Shown one piece after another: positions 1 through 7,632 of a stretch of 41,261 nt of DNA. Under the pieces are notes generated by a model. That model worked only from the letters and a program-made list of their open reading frames with translations. It made no database searches and was not told the origin of the DNA. The DNA is from Candidatus Pacearchaeota archaeon (GTDB lineage: Archaea > Nanobdellota > Nanobdellia > Pacearchaeales > UBA284): the NCBI GenBank assembly GCA_026395795.1, contig JAPLYB010000034.1, positions 1 to 41,261 on the forward strand. The letters are read 5' to 3'. Every line of letters starts with the position of its first letter. The first letter of the stretch is position 1. The position numbers and the translations under genes are program-made.

Positions 1-95
1 ACGCTTATGCCAGCAACCTTTCTTGCTTGATAAACTGTTTTTCCATCAGCTAGCTTTCTAAGTGTCTCCGTTATCTTAGATTTGTTCAATTTCAT
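1..95 (-). CDS. Partial helix-turn-helix protein, N-terminus only
   Basis: An ATG at 95 reading leftward opens a frame that runs off the window edge after about 31 codons. The peptide starts MKLNKSKITETLRKLADGKT and continues with a segment (YQARKVAGIS) that looks like the recognition part of a helix-turn-helix. Such N-termini occur in archaeal transposase, integrase or small regulator proteins, but too little is present to choose. It is divergent from the aIF5A gene, with about 95 bases between the two starts. The family assignment is inference. Confidence 0.45.
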   Translation of the reverse strand, partial: MKLNKSKITETLRKLADGKTVYQARKVAGIS

Positions 96-157
96 AGGGC
101 TAACTAGAACAGCCTTATGAAATAGTTTCGGGATAATACAAGATTAATCTAAAAGAG

Positions 158-174
158 AACATTTAAAAACAATT
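158..174 (+). promoter_or_regulatory. TATA box of the aIF5A gene
   Basis: The stretch ACATTTAAAAACAA lies about 26 bases before the ATG at 191, the usual archaeal TATA-to-start distance. It implies a transcript with almost no leader. Confidence 0.55.
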
Positions 175-190
175 TTTTTCTCTTATTCTT

Positions 191-586
191 ATGGCATGGA
201 TTGATGCATATAATGTAAAAGTAGGAACGGGCATAATTCTAGATGGAGTTCCATGTGCTACCAAATCCATTGATATCAGTAAAAGTGGAAAACACGGGGC
301 CAGCAAGTGCAGAATAGAAGCTGTAGGGATTCTAGATGGTAAAAAAAGGATTGTTGCAGTTCCAGGTTCAGAAAGATTTGAAACCCCGATGATAGAGAAG
401 AGAAAAGGTCAGATCTTGAGTGTGAATAAAGATAAAAAAATTGCAAGTGTCATGGATTTAGAAACATTTGAGACAACAGACATCCCAATTGCAGAAGATG
501 CTCTTACAGACATAGAAGAGAATAAAAACGCAGAATACTGGGTGGTTAGTGGCAAATCAATAATCAAAAGGATAATAAATAACTGA
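191..586 (+). CDS. Translation factor aIF5A
   Basis: This 131-residue protein is archaeal initiation/elongation factor 5A, which helps the ribosome through difficult peptide bonds. Residues 30-39 (SKSGKHGASK) form the conserved loop whose central lysine, K34, is the expected site of hypusine or deoxyhypusine modification. The N-terminal SH3-like part (about 1-70) is followed by an OB-fold (about 70-131). Length is normal for the archaeal family. The start fits a TATA box about 26 bases upstream. It is followed by ribosomal protein genes on the same strand, which agrees with a translation role. Confidence 0.95.
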   Translation: MAWIDAYNVKVGTGIILDGVPCATKSIDISKSGKHGASKCRIEAVGILDGKKRIVAVPGSERFETPMIEKRKGQILSVNKDKKIASVMDLETFETTDIPIAEDALTDIEENKNAEYWVVSGKSIIKRIINN

Positions 587-675
587 TAAGATAAACCGAA
601 TCAGAATTAGTATTAAACCTCATAAAAACCAGCAATAAATTCACTTATCAAAAAAGAAAAGATATAAACTAAAAA

Positions 676-849
676 ATGGCAGGAAAAATAGAAGCAATAC
701 AGGGAAGGATTTTCAAAAACATTTTCATATGTAAAAAATGCGGCGCAAAGCTCAGAACAGAGTCGAGGAAAATTGCAGAAGGAAAGGTAAGATGCAGGAC
801 ATGCAAAGGGGATGTTTTCCGACCAAAGAGCAGAAAAGTAACTAAATAA
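676..849 (+). CDS. Ribosomal protein eL40
   Basis: A 57-codon gene encodes a small basic zinc-ribbon protein. Two CxxC pairs are visible, C19/C22 (CKKC) and C40/C43 (CRTC), separated by 17 residues, with a lysine/arginine-rich tail, which is the layout of archaeal eL40 of the large ribosomal subunit. The N-terminus (MAGKIEAIQGRIF) and the segment KNIFICKKCGAKLR fit the family. Its short length makes it easy to miss in gene calling. It lies 25 bases before uL15 on the same strand and is probably cotranscribed with it. Confidence 0.9.
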   Translation: MAGKIEAIQGRIFKNIFICKKCGAKLRTESRKIAEGKVRCRTCKGDVFRPKSRKVTK

Positions 850-874
850 ATCAACCTATTAAAATCAAAATAAA

Positions 875-1306
875 ATGAGAAGACAAAGAACGAACAGGTC
901 CAGGATTAGAGGAAGAAGAAGTTGTGGAATGGGAGCAAGAAACAACTATAGAGGAAAAGGAATGCAAGGCGGAAAAGGTATGGCGGGAACTGGTAAAAGA
1001 GCAGGACAGAAAAGAACCTGGGTTTTGAAAAATTTTCCAGATTACTTTGGAAAAACAGGATTTACCAGCAGAAAAACAAAAATGTTGAGTATTAATATTG
1101 GGTTTATCAATGATAAAATTGAGACTCTTATAAAAGAGAAAAAAGCTAAGAAAGTGGATAAGGGTTATGAAGTTGAACTCAAAAACTACAAGGTTTTATC
1201 TGCTGGAAGAGTTGACAAAAAGTTATTTGTTAAAGCAAGCGGTTTTTCAAAAAAAGTAGAAGAAAAAGTTGTAAAAGCTGGTGGCGCAATAACCCAAATC
1301 AAATAA
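875..1306 (+). CDS. Ribosomal protein uL15
   Basis: The 143-residue product is large-subunit protein uL15. The N-terminal third is very basic and glycine-rich (RRSCGMGARNNYRGKGMQGG), the extension that threads into 23S rRNA. The C-terminal half has the compact domain ending in KKVEEKVVKAGGAITQIK, typical of the family. It directly precedes secY with a 25-base gap, the conserved end of the archaeal spc ribosomal operon, which independently supports the call. Confidence 0.95.
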   Translation: MRRQRTNRSRIRGRRSCGMGARNNYRGKGMQGGKGMAGTGKRAGQKRTWVLKNFPDYFGKTGFTSRKTKMLSINIGFINDKIETLIKEKKAKKVDKGYEVELKNYKVLSAGRVDKKLFVKASGFSKKVEEKVVKAGGAITQIK

Positions 1307-1331
1307 AACAAGATCTAGATAGATTATAAAA

Positions 1332-2726
1332 ATGTCTTTTAATGATATACTGCTAAATTTACCAGAAGTCAAGGGTCCGACTGAAAAAAAATTAGATTTT
1401 GGTACGAGATTGAAATGGACCCTGATAATCTTGGCATTTTTCTTTATACTTTCTAATATTCCTCTTTTTGGCTTAGCAGAATCAGCACTTAGCCAATTTG
1501 AATTTTTATCTATTGTTTTTGGAGCAAGCTTTGGTTCATTAATGAGCTTAGGAATCGGCCCAATTGTTACAGCGTCTATTGTTTTACAACTGCTTGTTGG
1601 ATCAAAAATAATAAATCTCAATCTATCAACTCCAGACGGAAAGAAGAAATTTGAAGGATTGCAAAAAATGCTTTCAATATTCTTTGTTTTATTTGAATCA
1701 ATGGTATATGTTCTAATGAAAGGATTACAAGCTATCCCGGGTTTTGAAGTAATATTAATAGTGCAATTAGTCGTCGGAGGTTTACTTGTATTATTAATGG
1801 ATGAAGTTACAAGTAAGTATGGTTTTGGTTCTGGGGTCAGTATATTCATCGTTGGTGGAGTTGCATGGCAGCTTTTCACAAAAGCTTTCGGATTTTTAGG
1901 ACAAGGGAAGATAATACAGCCAACAGGAAAAGTCTTAGTCTTGATATCATCCATAATTAATTCAGGCAACCCAGGGGCTTTAATCAATGCTGCGGTAGCA
2001 TTTTCTGCTATTGCTGCAACAGTTGTAATATTCTTTGTTGTGGTGTATGCTCAGACAATCAAAATAGAAGTGCCTTTGTCTTTCGGCAGAGTGAGGGGTA
2101 TGAACGTGCGCTGGCCACTGTCATTTTTCTACACAAGCAACATTCCAGTTATCTTAACAGCAGCTCTGCACGCAAATTTACAGTTAATTGCGACACTTGC
2201 AGAGAATGTTATTGGTCATCCGACATTTTTTGGTCATTTCAGTAATGGGGTTCCTCAATCTGGACTTGCATTTTGGCTTTCTCCCCCTTCTTTAGGGATT
2301 TTTGATGCGATAATCAAAGGTTCACTTCAGTGGCAGATGATTGTTCAATCATGTTTATACATCCTGTTCATGGTTGCGGGTTCAATCGTTTTTGCAATAT
2401 TTTGGGTTAAAACCTCTGGCATGGATGCTTCAAATCAAGCAGAGCAGATATCTTCAAGCGGATTACAAGTTGCAGGATTCAGAAGAGACCCAAGAGTAAT
2501 CGAGTCCATACTCTCCAGGTACATAATGCCTTTAACAATAATGGGTGGAGCTGCCGTAGGTCTGCTCTCTGCCTTAGCAGATATATCTGGTGCACTGGTA
2601 AGGGGAACAGGAATTTTGCTTAGCATTATGATACTGTATAAGATGTATGAAGATATTGCTCAACAACATGCGATGGATTCTAATCCTTTAGCAAGGAAGT
2701 TTATTGGCGGAGAAATGAAGGTGTGA
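1332..2726 (+). CDS. secY: Protein translocase subunit SecY
   Basis: The 464-residue multi-spanning membrane protein is the channel subunit of the Sec translocase (SecYEG/Sec61 alpha). About ten hydrophobic helices are visible. The N-terminal segment PTEKKLDFGTRLKWT leads into helix 1, the plug region follows (FGLAESALSQFEFLSIVFGA), and the conserved cytoplasmic loop FGRVRGMNVRWPL lies mid-protein. Its place after uL15 is the standard archaeal order. The gene stop is followed after only 23 bases by the stop of the convergent tnpB, so an insertion has separated secY from the genes that would normally follow. Confidence 0.96.
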   Translation: MSFNDILLNLPEVKGPTEKKLDFGTRLKWTLIILAFFFILSNIPLFGLAESALSQFEFLSIVFGASFGSLMSLGIGPIVTASIVLQLLVGSKIINLNLSTPDGKKKFEGLQKMLSIFFVLFESMVYVLMKGLQAIPGFEVILIVQLVVGGLLVLLMDEVTSKYGFGSGVSIFIVGGVAWQLFTKAFGFLGQGKIIQPTGKVLVLISSIINSGNPGALINAAVAFSAIAATVVIFFVVVYAQTIKIEVPLSFGRVRGMNVRWPLSFFYTSNIPVILTAALHANLQLIATLAENVIGHPTFFGHFSNGVPQSGLAFWLSPPSLGIFDAIIKGSLQWQMIVQSCLYILFMVAGSIVFAIFWVKTSGMDASNQAEQISSSGLQVAGFRRDPRVIESILSRYIMPLTIMGGAAVGLLSALADISGALVRGTGILLSIMILYKMYEDIAQQHAMDSNPLARKFIGGEMKV

Positions 2727-2735
2727 AATACCCTT

Positions 2736-2755
2736 ACCTAACATTCTGTCTAGGT
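2736..2755 (-). repeat. Hairpin over the tnpB stop codon
   Basis: ACCTA at 2736-2740 pairs with TAGGT at 2751-2755 around a 10-base loop. It covers the tnpB stop (2750-2752). In IS605-like elements the right-end hairpin and the 3' end of the omega RNA sit here, so this is a candidate for that structure. The stem is short and may be chance. Confidence 0.3.
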
Positions 2756-3889
2756 TAAAGATTCTTGTTTCATCGAGTTTCCTTGCCCTAACAGAGTATT
2801 GGGAATTCTCTCCACACAGGACATTTCCTGCCCTGAAAATTTATTTAGGATATTTATAGCTGAATTATGGTCTCTGTCTAAAACAAAACCACAATTAGCA
2901 CATTCGTATGTTCTTCTGTATAAAGGCATGTTTTGCATGCTTCCACACTTAGAACAGATTTTTGTTGTGTTCTTTGGATTTACTTTAACTATTTGACAAC
3001 CAGCATTCTCAGCTTTGTAGTCAAGTAATTGAGTAAATTTATCCCAGGAACAATCTAACATATTCCTTGCATTGAAATATTTTTGTTGAGCCATTTGTTT
3101 GATGTCTAAATCTTCCATAACAATTATTTTACATTTTTTTACTAAATTAGTTGTGAGTTTATGTAAAAAATCATTTCTCTGATTTGCAATCTTCTGATAA
3201 AATTTTGATAGTCTTATTCTTGCTTTTCTTCTGTTAGAACTTCCTTTTTTCTTTCTTGATAATTCTTTTTGTAAATGTTTTAACTTTTTAAAATTCTGTT
3301 CTAAAATCTTCGGGTTTTCTATTTTATTTCCGTCACTATCCACAAGATAATTGCTTATTCCCAAATCAATTCCAATAATTTTTTCTCCACAAATTATCTG
3401 TCTTTTCTTATCGGTAATTATTGTTGCATACCACCTATCGATTTCTCTTTTAATCTGAATTTGTTTTATTTTTCCATTTAACTCTCTATGAACTTTTATT
3501 CTTATATTCCCTATTTTTGAGAGATATAACTTATTACTTTCTAAAGAAAATCCACTTTGATTATAATTTATAGTTTTAAACCAACCTTTTCCTTTGAATC
3601 TTAATCTTCCTACTTTTTTATGATTTTCTTTCAAAACCTTTAATGCTGATAAATTAGAAAATAATCTATAACATTCATATTGTAATGTTTTAGAATAAAC
3701 TTCCTTAAACTTTGGTTCACAGATTTTCAAATCTGGAAGCATCGCTTGGATTTGTGCTTTATCAATTATTACCTGATTATTTAATTCTTCTAACATCATA
3801 TTATACGCCCGTCTACAAGTATCTAAAGCAAATTCTAATTTTTCTATTTGTTCCTTATTAGGATACATTCTGAATTTGTATGCTATCAT
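2750..3889 (-). CDS. tnpB: TnpB RNA-guided nuclease, IS200/IS605 family
   Basis: The 379-residue protein is a TnpB (OrfB) transposon-associated nuclease. An N-terminal wedge/helical region (about 1-165) begins with the typical MIAYKFRMYPNKEQ. The split RuvC domain keeps all catalytic acids: D175 in IIGIDLGISN, E259 in IIVMEDLD, and D338/D340 in LDRDHNSAINI. A zinc ribbon lies between them (C312/C315 and C330/C333). Length is normal, so it appears catalytically intact. Its ATG overlaps the stop of an upstream 42-codon AbrB-like gene (ATGA). No TnpA is nearby. By analogy, its 3' end should encode a guide RNA whose guide would come from sequence at or beyond 2727, next to secY. Confidence 0.93.
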   Translation of the reverse strand: MIAYKFRMYPNKEQIEKLEFALDTCRRAYNMMLEELNNQVIIDKAQIQAMLPDLKICEPKFKEVYSKTLQYECYRLFSNLSALKVLKENHKKVGRLRFKGKGWFKTINYNQSGFSLESNKLYLSKIGNIRIKVHRELNGKIKQIQIKREIDRWYATIITDKKRQIICGEKIIGIDLGISNYLVDSDGNKIENPKILEQNFKKLKHLQKELSRKKKGSSNRRKARIRLSKFYQKIANQRNDFLHKLTTNLVKKCKIIVMEDLDIKQMAQQKYFNARNMLDCSWDKFTQLLDYKAENAGCQIVKVNPKNTTKICSKCGSMQNMPLYRRTYECANCGFVLDRDHNSAINILNKFSGQEMSCVERIPNTLLGQGNSMKQESLT

Positions 3890-4014
3890 TTTATTTTTTT
3901 TATGTCTATTTCAACATAATCCCCCTTTTTTATATTCATTTTCTTTAATATTGGTTTGTCAATTATAATGCCTAAACTCTGTGCTATTTTTACCATTTTC
4001 TTTGTTATTTTCAT
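3886..4014 (-). CDS. Small AbrB/MazE-like protein coupled to tnpB
   Basis: A 42-codon gene starts at 4014 and stops at 3886-3888, its TGA overlapping the tnpB ATG as ATGA, so translation is probably coupled. The product starts MKITKKMVKIAQSLGIIIDK and ends KKMNIKKGDYVEIDIKKIK. The pattern (K..QSLGI.I.K.....N...GD.V.I.I) matches one half of a swapped-hairpin AbrB/MazE DNA-binding dimer. That family binds operator DNA, often its own promoter. An A/T-rich TATA-like run lies about 26 bases upstream of its start. Likely role: autoregulator of the tnpB transcript; this is inference from fold and position. Confidence 0.65.
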   Translation of the reverse strand: MKITKKMVKIAQSLGIIIDKPILKKMNIKKGDYVEIDIKKIK

Positions 4015-4113
4015 ATTATAATTATAATATTTATATTTATATACCTTCCCATTACTAATTTATATATGACCTCATAAAATCGAGGGTATTGACCTTTTGG
4101 ATGTGAAGTTAGA

Positions 4114-4156
4114 AAATGTTAAGTAAACCTTAATAATTAACACACAATTAACATTT
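4114..4156 (+). promoter_or_regulatory. Promoter region of the EMC3-like gene with 9-base inverted repeat
   Basis: AAATGTTAA at 4114-4122 is a perfect inverse of TTAACATTT at 4148-4156, with a 25-base spacer. The right arm merges with a TATA-like box (AACATTTAAAAAG, 4150-4162). The gene starts at 4198, leaving a leader of perhaps 15-20 bases that contains a GAGGAT stretch which could act as a ribosome binding site. The arrangement resembles an operator at the promoter, but could also be a coincidence of A/T-rich sequence. Confidence 0.35.
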
Positions 4157-4197
4157 AAAAAGTCATCTTGCTTCAAAGAATTGAGGATAATTAAAAC

Positions 4198-4641
4198 ATG
4201 TTTATAACAGATTTTATTCAATGGAGTCCATTAGTTAGTATCATCCTTTTTTCTGCAATCATAACTTTCGTACTTACTTGGGCGTATAAAAAACTGATTA
4301 ATTATCCAAGATACAAAGAAGTTAACGATAGACAAAAAGTTCTTAGAAAAGAGATGAAAGGTCTAAAAGATCCTGAAAAACTTGCAAAAATACAAACAGA
4401 AATGATGGATCTAAGTATGGAATCACTTAAGATGACTTTCAAACCAATGATGATCACATTCATTCCCCTATTAATTGTTTATGCATTGTTAGGAAAAGCA
4501 TACACTGGAGCTGCGATAGGAAACATAATCGCTTGGGGAGTAAAACTTCCGATTGTTGGAACCGGCGGGGGTTGGCTTTTTTGTTATATTCTCTTTAGTC
4601 TTATCTTTAACATGATTTTCAGAAAACTTTTAAAGTTCTAG
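4198..4641 (+). CDS. EMC3/DUF106 membrane insertase homologue
   Basis: The 147-residue membrane protein belongs to the archaeal DUF106 (EMC3/TMCO1-like) branch of the YidC/Oxa1 superfamily. These proteins help insert membrane proteins. One N-terminal transmembrane helix (about 15-32) is followed by a charged coiled-coil hairpin (about 40-80, rich in K and E: KVLRKEMKGLKDPEKLAKIQ), then two or three helices to the C-terminus, the standard architecture of the family. In many archaea this gene sits next to secY in the spc region; here the TnpB element separates them. It is followed 13 bases later by prefoldin alpha. Confidence 0.88.
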   Translation: MFITDFIQWSPLVSIILFSAIITFVLTWAYKKLINYPRYKEVNDRQKVLRKEMKGLKDPEKLAKIQTEMMDLSMESLKMTFKPMMITFIPLLIVYALLGKAYTGAAIGNIIAWGVKLPIVGTGGGWLFCYILFSLIFNMIFRKLLKF

Positions 4642-4654
4642 GGAAAAGAATACA

Positions 4655-5083
4655 ATGTCACAAAAAGAACAGAAAGAATTTGAAGAAAAAGTTGTTGAAC
4701 TTAACCTGCTTAATGCGAGGATGCAGGAGTTAGAGCAACAGATGCAGATTATTGAAAAACAAATTTCAGAATTGCACACAGTTTATACTGCCTTAAAAGA
4801 ATTAGAAGAAACAAATACAGAGACTGAAATGCTTTCTTCAATTGGGCAAAATGTTTTTGTCAAGGCCAAATTGCAGGATAATCAAGAAGTTTGTATGGAT
4901 GTTGGAGCAAAAGTTTTTGTAAAAAAAACCGTTCAGGAAGCAAAAGATATCATAACAAAGAAGACAGATGAATTTATTGATATTAGAGAAAATGCAACAA
5001 AGCAACTTCAATTTATCGCAGAACAAATGCTTACTCTTGAGAATGATCTCAGAAAAGAACAATCTAGATTATCAAGGGAGTAA
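4655..5083 (+). CDS. pfdA: Prefoldin subunit alpha
   Basis: The 142-residue protein is prefoldin (GimC) alpha, part of the hexameric chaperone that holds unfolded proteins for the thermosome. Two long coiled-coil helices (about 5-50 and 95-142) flank a beta-hairpin core with the family signature SSIGQNVFVKAKL and MDVGAKVFVKKTVQEAKD. This long central insert separates alpha from beta subunits. It lies 13 bases after the EMC3-like gene, probably in one operon, and ends two bases from the convergent HAD gene. Confidence 0.9.
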   Translation: MSQKEQKEFEEKVVELNLLNARMQELEQQMQIIEKQISELHTVYTALKELEETNTETEMLSSIGQNVFVKAKLQDNQEVCMDVGAKVFVKKTVQEAKDIITKKTDEFIDIRENATKQLQFIAEQMLTLENDLRKEQSRLSRE

Positions 5084-5084
5084 C

Positions 5085-5774
5085 TCAAATCCCATTTTTC
5101 TTCAATAAACCGGGGAGATATTCAATGGATTTTATTATGAAATCTGGATGATACTTTTCTAATTGGTTCCTTTTTGTTTGCCCAGTTAAAACAGCGATGC
5201 CTATTGCTCCGGCTCTTTTTGCAGCAATAACATCATATATAGAATCTCCGACATGAATATCTGATCTAACATGCAATATTTTTTCTGCCTTGAAAATCTC
5301 ATCTGGCCAAGGTTTTGGATGTTTAACTTGATTGGCTAGAACAATAACATTGAAAATCTTTTTATCGATTTTTGCAGATTTCAATAGGACATCTGATTCT
5401 TCCACGGCACAATTTGTGACCAATGCGAGTTCATAGTTCTTTTTCAGTTTTTTTAAAACAGAATAGACCCCATCTATTGGTTTTGCAAATTTAACTGTTT
5501 TCCTTAGAAAAATATGGTGGAGTTGCCTTATTTCTTCTATTTCACTAAGATTAAACCTTTGATGTATCTTCTTTCCAATTGAAGTTATCACATCATGGCT
5601 ATGCCTTCCATCGATGAATGATTTGATATTTACTTTATCAATATCCATGCCTTTCTGTTTGAATGCCATCTTAAAAGCCAGTGTGTGGGCTTTTATTGTA
5701 GCAACTAGTGTCTGATCGAGATCAAAAGAAATCAATTTTTTCTCTCTATTCCCCCTAATTTTTTTGGTGATCAT
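5085..5774 (-). CDS. HAD-superfamily phosphatase
   Basis: The 229-residue protein has all four HAD motifs: FDLDQTL with nucleophile D18 and acid D20; ALVTN with T120; a lysine in KHPKPWPD (K154); and HVGDSIYDV with D177 and D181. A helical cap domain lies between motifs I and II (about 30-95), as in phosphoglycolate phosphatase and beta-phosphoglucomutase-like enzymes. Substrate cannot be read from sequence. It begins two bases after the stop of the ribose-1,5-bisphosphate isomerase-like gene, so the two are almost certainly cotranscribed and may act on related sugar phosphates. Confidence 0.85.
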   Translation of the reverse strand: MITKKIRGNREKKLISFDLDQTLVATIKAHTLAFKMAFKQKGMDIDKVNIKSFIDGRHSHDVITSIGKKIHQRFNLSEIEEIRQLHHIFLRKTVKFAKPIDGVYSVLKKLKKNYELALVTNCAVEESDVLLKSAKIDKKIFNVIVLANQVKHPKPWPDEIFKAEKILHVRSDIHVGDSIYDVIAAKRAGAIGIAVLTGQTKRNQLEKYHPDFIIKSIEYLPGLLKKNGI

Positions 5775-5776
5775 TT

Positions 5777-6610
5777 TTAGAAAAGAAAAGGATACCTTAA
5801 TTCAAATTCAGTTACAAAAGTCCCTGGCTCAAGGACCCCTAATTCAGTTATTATTCCTTTTATCAAATGTGAAGGAATCTCTTCAAAAATAACATTACTT
5901 ATCTTTAATTTTTTTGGTTTGTTTGGCCAAACCTCTTTTTCATCTCTTTCTTCTAATTTTTCTATGTTTCCAAGAACTGTTTTTGGATCAAATTTCCAAG
6001 AAAAACTGCAGGCATAACTTGGAACATCATATTTTTCTGCAATTTCTGCCATCATCTTATTCCCAATTTTGTTTATAACTGAGCCTTGAGCAGTTATAGC
6101 ATCCACTCCAAATAAGAACAAATCTGCTTCTTTTAATGCAGACGTAGAAGAGCTATCTATGAACATTGTAACAGGAATTCCAGCATTAATCAATGCCTTG
6201 GCTGTGATTCTGCCTTGGAAATTTGGTCTTGTCTCAGTATTGTAAACTTCAAATTTCTTCCCTTGTTTTTTTGCTTCAATAAGGATTGAAACAACCGTAC
6301 TACTATGGCAATGTGTAAAAACGACCGTATTATTCTGCACCAAATTCGCACCGAATTTTATTACTTTTTTTCTTGCATCTTCAATAATTTTTATTGTTTC
6401 ATGAATGCCCTTGTTTATATCCTCAAAAGAGGTTGCAAATTTCATACAATTTCTCAAACAAGGTTCAGTAGGCCTTAGCGCAATTAACTTTTTTATAGAG
6501 GATTGATCATTTTTGAATTTAAGTGCCATCAAAGCATTTCGAGCAACATTTTCTGCCCCCTGAATTTTTAGAGATTTTATATCTTTGCAGATTCTATTAA
6601 AATTATTCAT
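5777..6610 (-). CDS. Ribose-1,5-bisphosphate isomerase-like (eIF2B alpha family)
   Basis: The 277-residue protein belongs to the eIF2B alpha/beta/delta, MtnA and ribose-1,5-bisphosphate isomerase superfamily. The expected catalytic pair of the isomerase is present: C101 in THCHSSTV and D170 in LFGVDAITAQGSV. ETRPNFQGR (126-134) and RPTEPCLRN (46-54) are further family signatures. In archaea this enzyme turns ribose-1,5-bisphosphate into ribulose-1,5-bisphosphate in the AMP salvage route that feeds type III RuBisCO. No RuBisCO or AMP phosphorylase gene is in the window, so a translation-factor-like role cannot be fully excluded. It is followed two bases later by a HAD phosphatase. Confidence 0.75.
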   Translation of the reverse strand: MNNFNRICKDIKSLKIQGAENVARNALMALKFKNDQSSIKKLIALRPTEPCLRNCMKFATSFEDINKGIHETIKIIEDARKKVIKFGANLVQNNTVVFTHCHSSTVVSILIEAKKQGKKFEVYNTETRPNFQGRITAKALINAGIPVTMFIDSSSTSALKEADLFLFGVDAITAQGSVINKIGNKMMAEIAEKYDVPSYACSFSWKFDPKTVLGNIEKLEERDEKEVWPNKPKKLKISNVIFEEIPSHLIKGIITELGVLEPGTFVTEFELRYPFLF

Positions 6611-6689
6611 CTTCTTCTTTGCCTCTTTTCATATTATTAAATAAATTCAGATATTAAAAACTTTGCTTTAGAAACCTTTTAAAAGAGAG

Positions 6690-6706
6690 AGAGACTTATT
6701 TAAAAA
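6690..6706 (+). promoter_or_regulatory. TATA box of the SpoIIM-like gene
   Basis: CTTATTTAAAAATAAAG is centred about 24 bases before the ATG at 6720, in the divergent gap between the isomerase and SpoIIM-like genes. It indicates a leaderless or nearly leaderless transcript. Confidence 0.45.
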
Positions 6707-6719
6707 TAAAGAGAAGAAA

Positions 6720-7604
6720 ATGCTTGAATTCCTTATCAATCCAAAAAGAGCTGAAAGAAGACCTTGGGAGATGATAATAGTTGGTTTTTTTTATGCAGTC
6801 ATAGCCATATTATTATCCATCTTTTTGTTTTACAAAAGTCAAGCACTAGAAGGATATAGTAGCATCTTCATAATTACATTTACAGTTATTCTGTCTATTC
6901 CATTTGTTTATTATTTAATCAAGTTAGAAGAAAAAAAAGAGAATCTTATAATTGAGGAAGAAAGTATCATGAAAGAACATGGAAAAGCTTTGAAAGCCTT
7001 AATCTTTCTTTTCTTAGGATATATTATAGCATTCTCAATCGCTTTTCTGATAATGCCGCAAGATCTCACTTCTGTGACGTTCAAAGCGCAATTAGAGACC
7101 TATTGTTCAGTTAATCCAGGAGATGTGCAAAACTGTCAAGGCAATTTATTAAGTGGAGCCGCTACTGCTGTTAGTCAGTTAACCTTAAAGGAGGGTTTAG
7201 GAAGGGTTTCTTCAATACTCACAAATAACTTTTTCGTTCTTATGACAACTTTGATGCTCTCTTTACTATTTGGCGCCGGAGCAATATTTATCTTAGCATG
7301 GAATGCAAGTGTTATTGCAACAGCCATCGGTCTTTTTAGTAAAGGTTCTTTAGTAAATCTTCCAGGTGGATTTCTCAGATATTTAATTCATGGAATTCCA
7401 GAAATTGCAGCTTATTTTGTTGCCGCATTAGCTGGTGGAATCGTTAGTATAGCAATAATAAGACATGGGTTTAAAACAAAAGAATTTTGGCATGTTTTAA
7501 AAGATTCAATGAACCTTATTGTCCTCGCTCTGATAATCCTAATTGTTGCAGCATTTGTTGAAGTATTCTTAACTCCTTCTATTATCTCCCTCTTAAATCT
7601 TTAA
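6720..7604 (+). CDS. SpoIIM-like (DUF95) membrane protein
   Basis: This 294-residue integral membrane protein has about six or seven hydrophobic helices. It opens with MLEFLINPKRAERRPWEM, an N-terminus seen in proteins annotated as stage II sporulation protein M in DPANN archaea. A soluble loop around residues 120-145 carries two cysteines (YCSVNPGDVQNCQG) that could form an outward-facing disulphide. The sporulation name is historical; the archaeal function is unknown. It starts a plus-strand group that continues with a flippase and AglB, so a link to envelope assembly is possible but unproven. Confidence 0.75.
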   Translation: MLEFLINPKRAERRPWEMIIVGFFYAVIAILLSIFLFYKSQALEGYSSIFIITFTVILSIPFVYYLIKLEEKKENLIIEEESIMKEHGKALKALIFLFLGYIIAFSIAFLIMPQDLTSVTFKAQLETYCSVNPGDVQNCQGNLLSGAATAVSQLTLKEGLGRVSSILTNNFFVLMTTLMLSLLFGAGAIFILAWNASVIATAIGLFSKGSLVNLPGGFLRYLIHGIPEIAAYFVAALAGGIVSIAIIRHGFKTKEFWHVLKDSMNLIVLALIILIVAAFVEVFLTPSIISLLNL

Positions 7605-7632
7605 ATTAAAAACAATCTAAATTTGAATTAAA

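Larger units (their letters stand above)
2727..4090. mobile_element. Candidate TnpB element with short terminal inverted repeats
   Basis: The 8-base sequence AATACCCT at 2727-2734, directly after the secY stop, is repeated in inverse as AGGGTATT at 4083-4090. The two copies enclose an AbrB-like gene and tnpB, both on the minus strand. A short hairpin (ACCTA/TAGGT, 2736-2755) overlaps the tnpB stop and could belong to the right end and the guide-RNA scaffold. No TnpA transposase is present. IS200/IS605 elements usually have subterminal hairpins rather than terminal inverted repeats, so these ends are a hypothesis. Confidence 0.4.

Noticed and set aside
2750-3889. TnpB as a nuclease-dead repressor (TldR-like)
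   Set aside because: All three RuvC acidic positions (D175, E259, D338/D340) and the zinc ribbon are intact, so loss of cleavage is not supported.
6720-7604. A real sporulation role for the SpoIIM-like protein
   Set aside because: The name comes from a bacterial family; no other sporulation gene is present and archaea do not form such spores.
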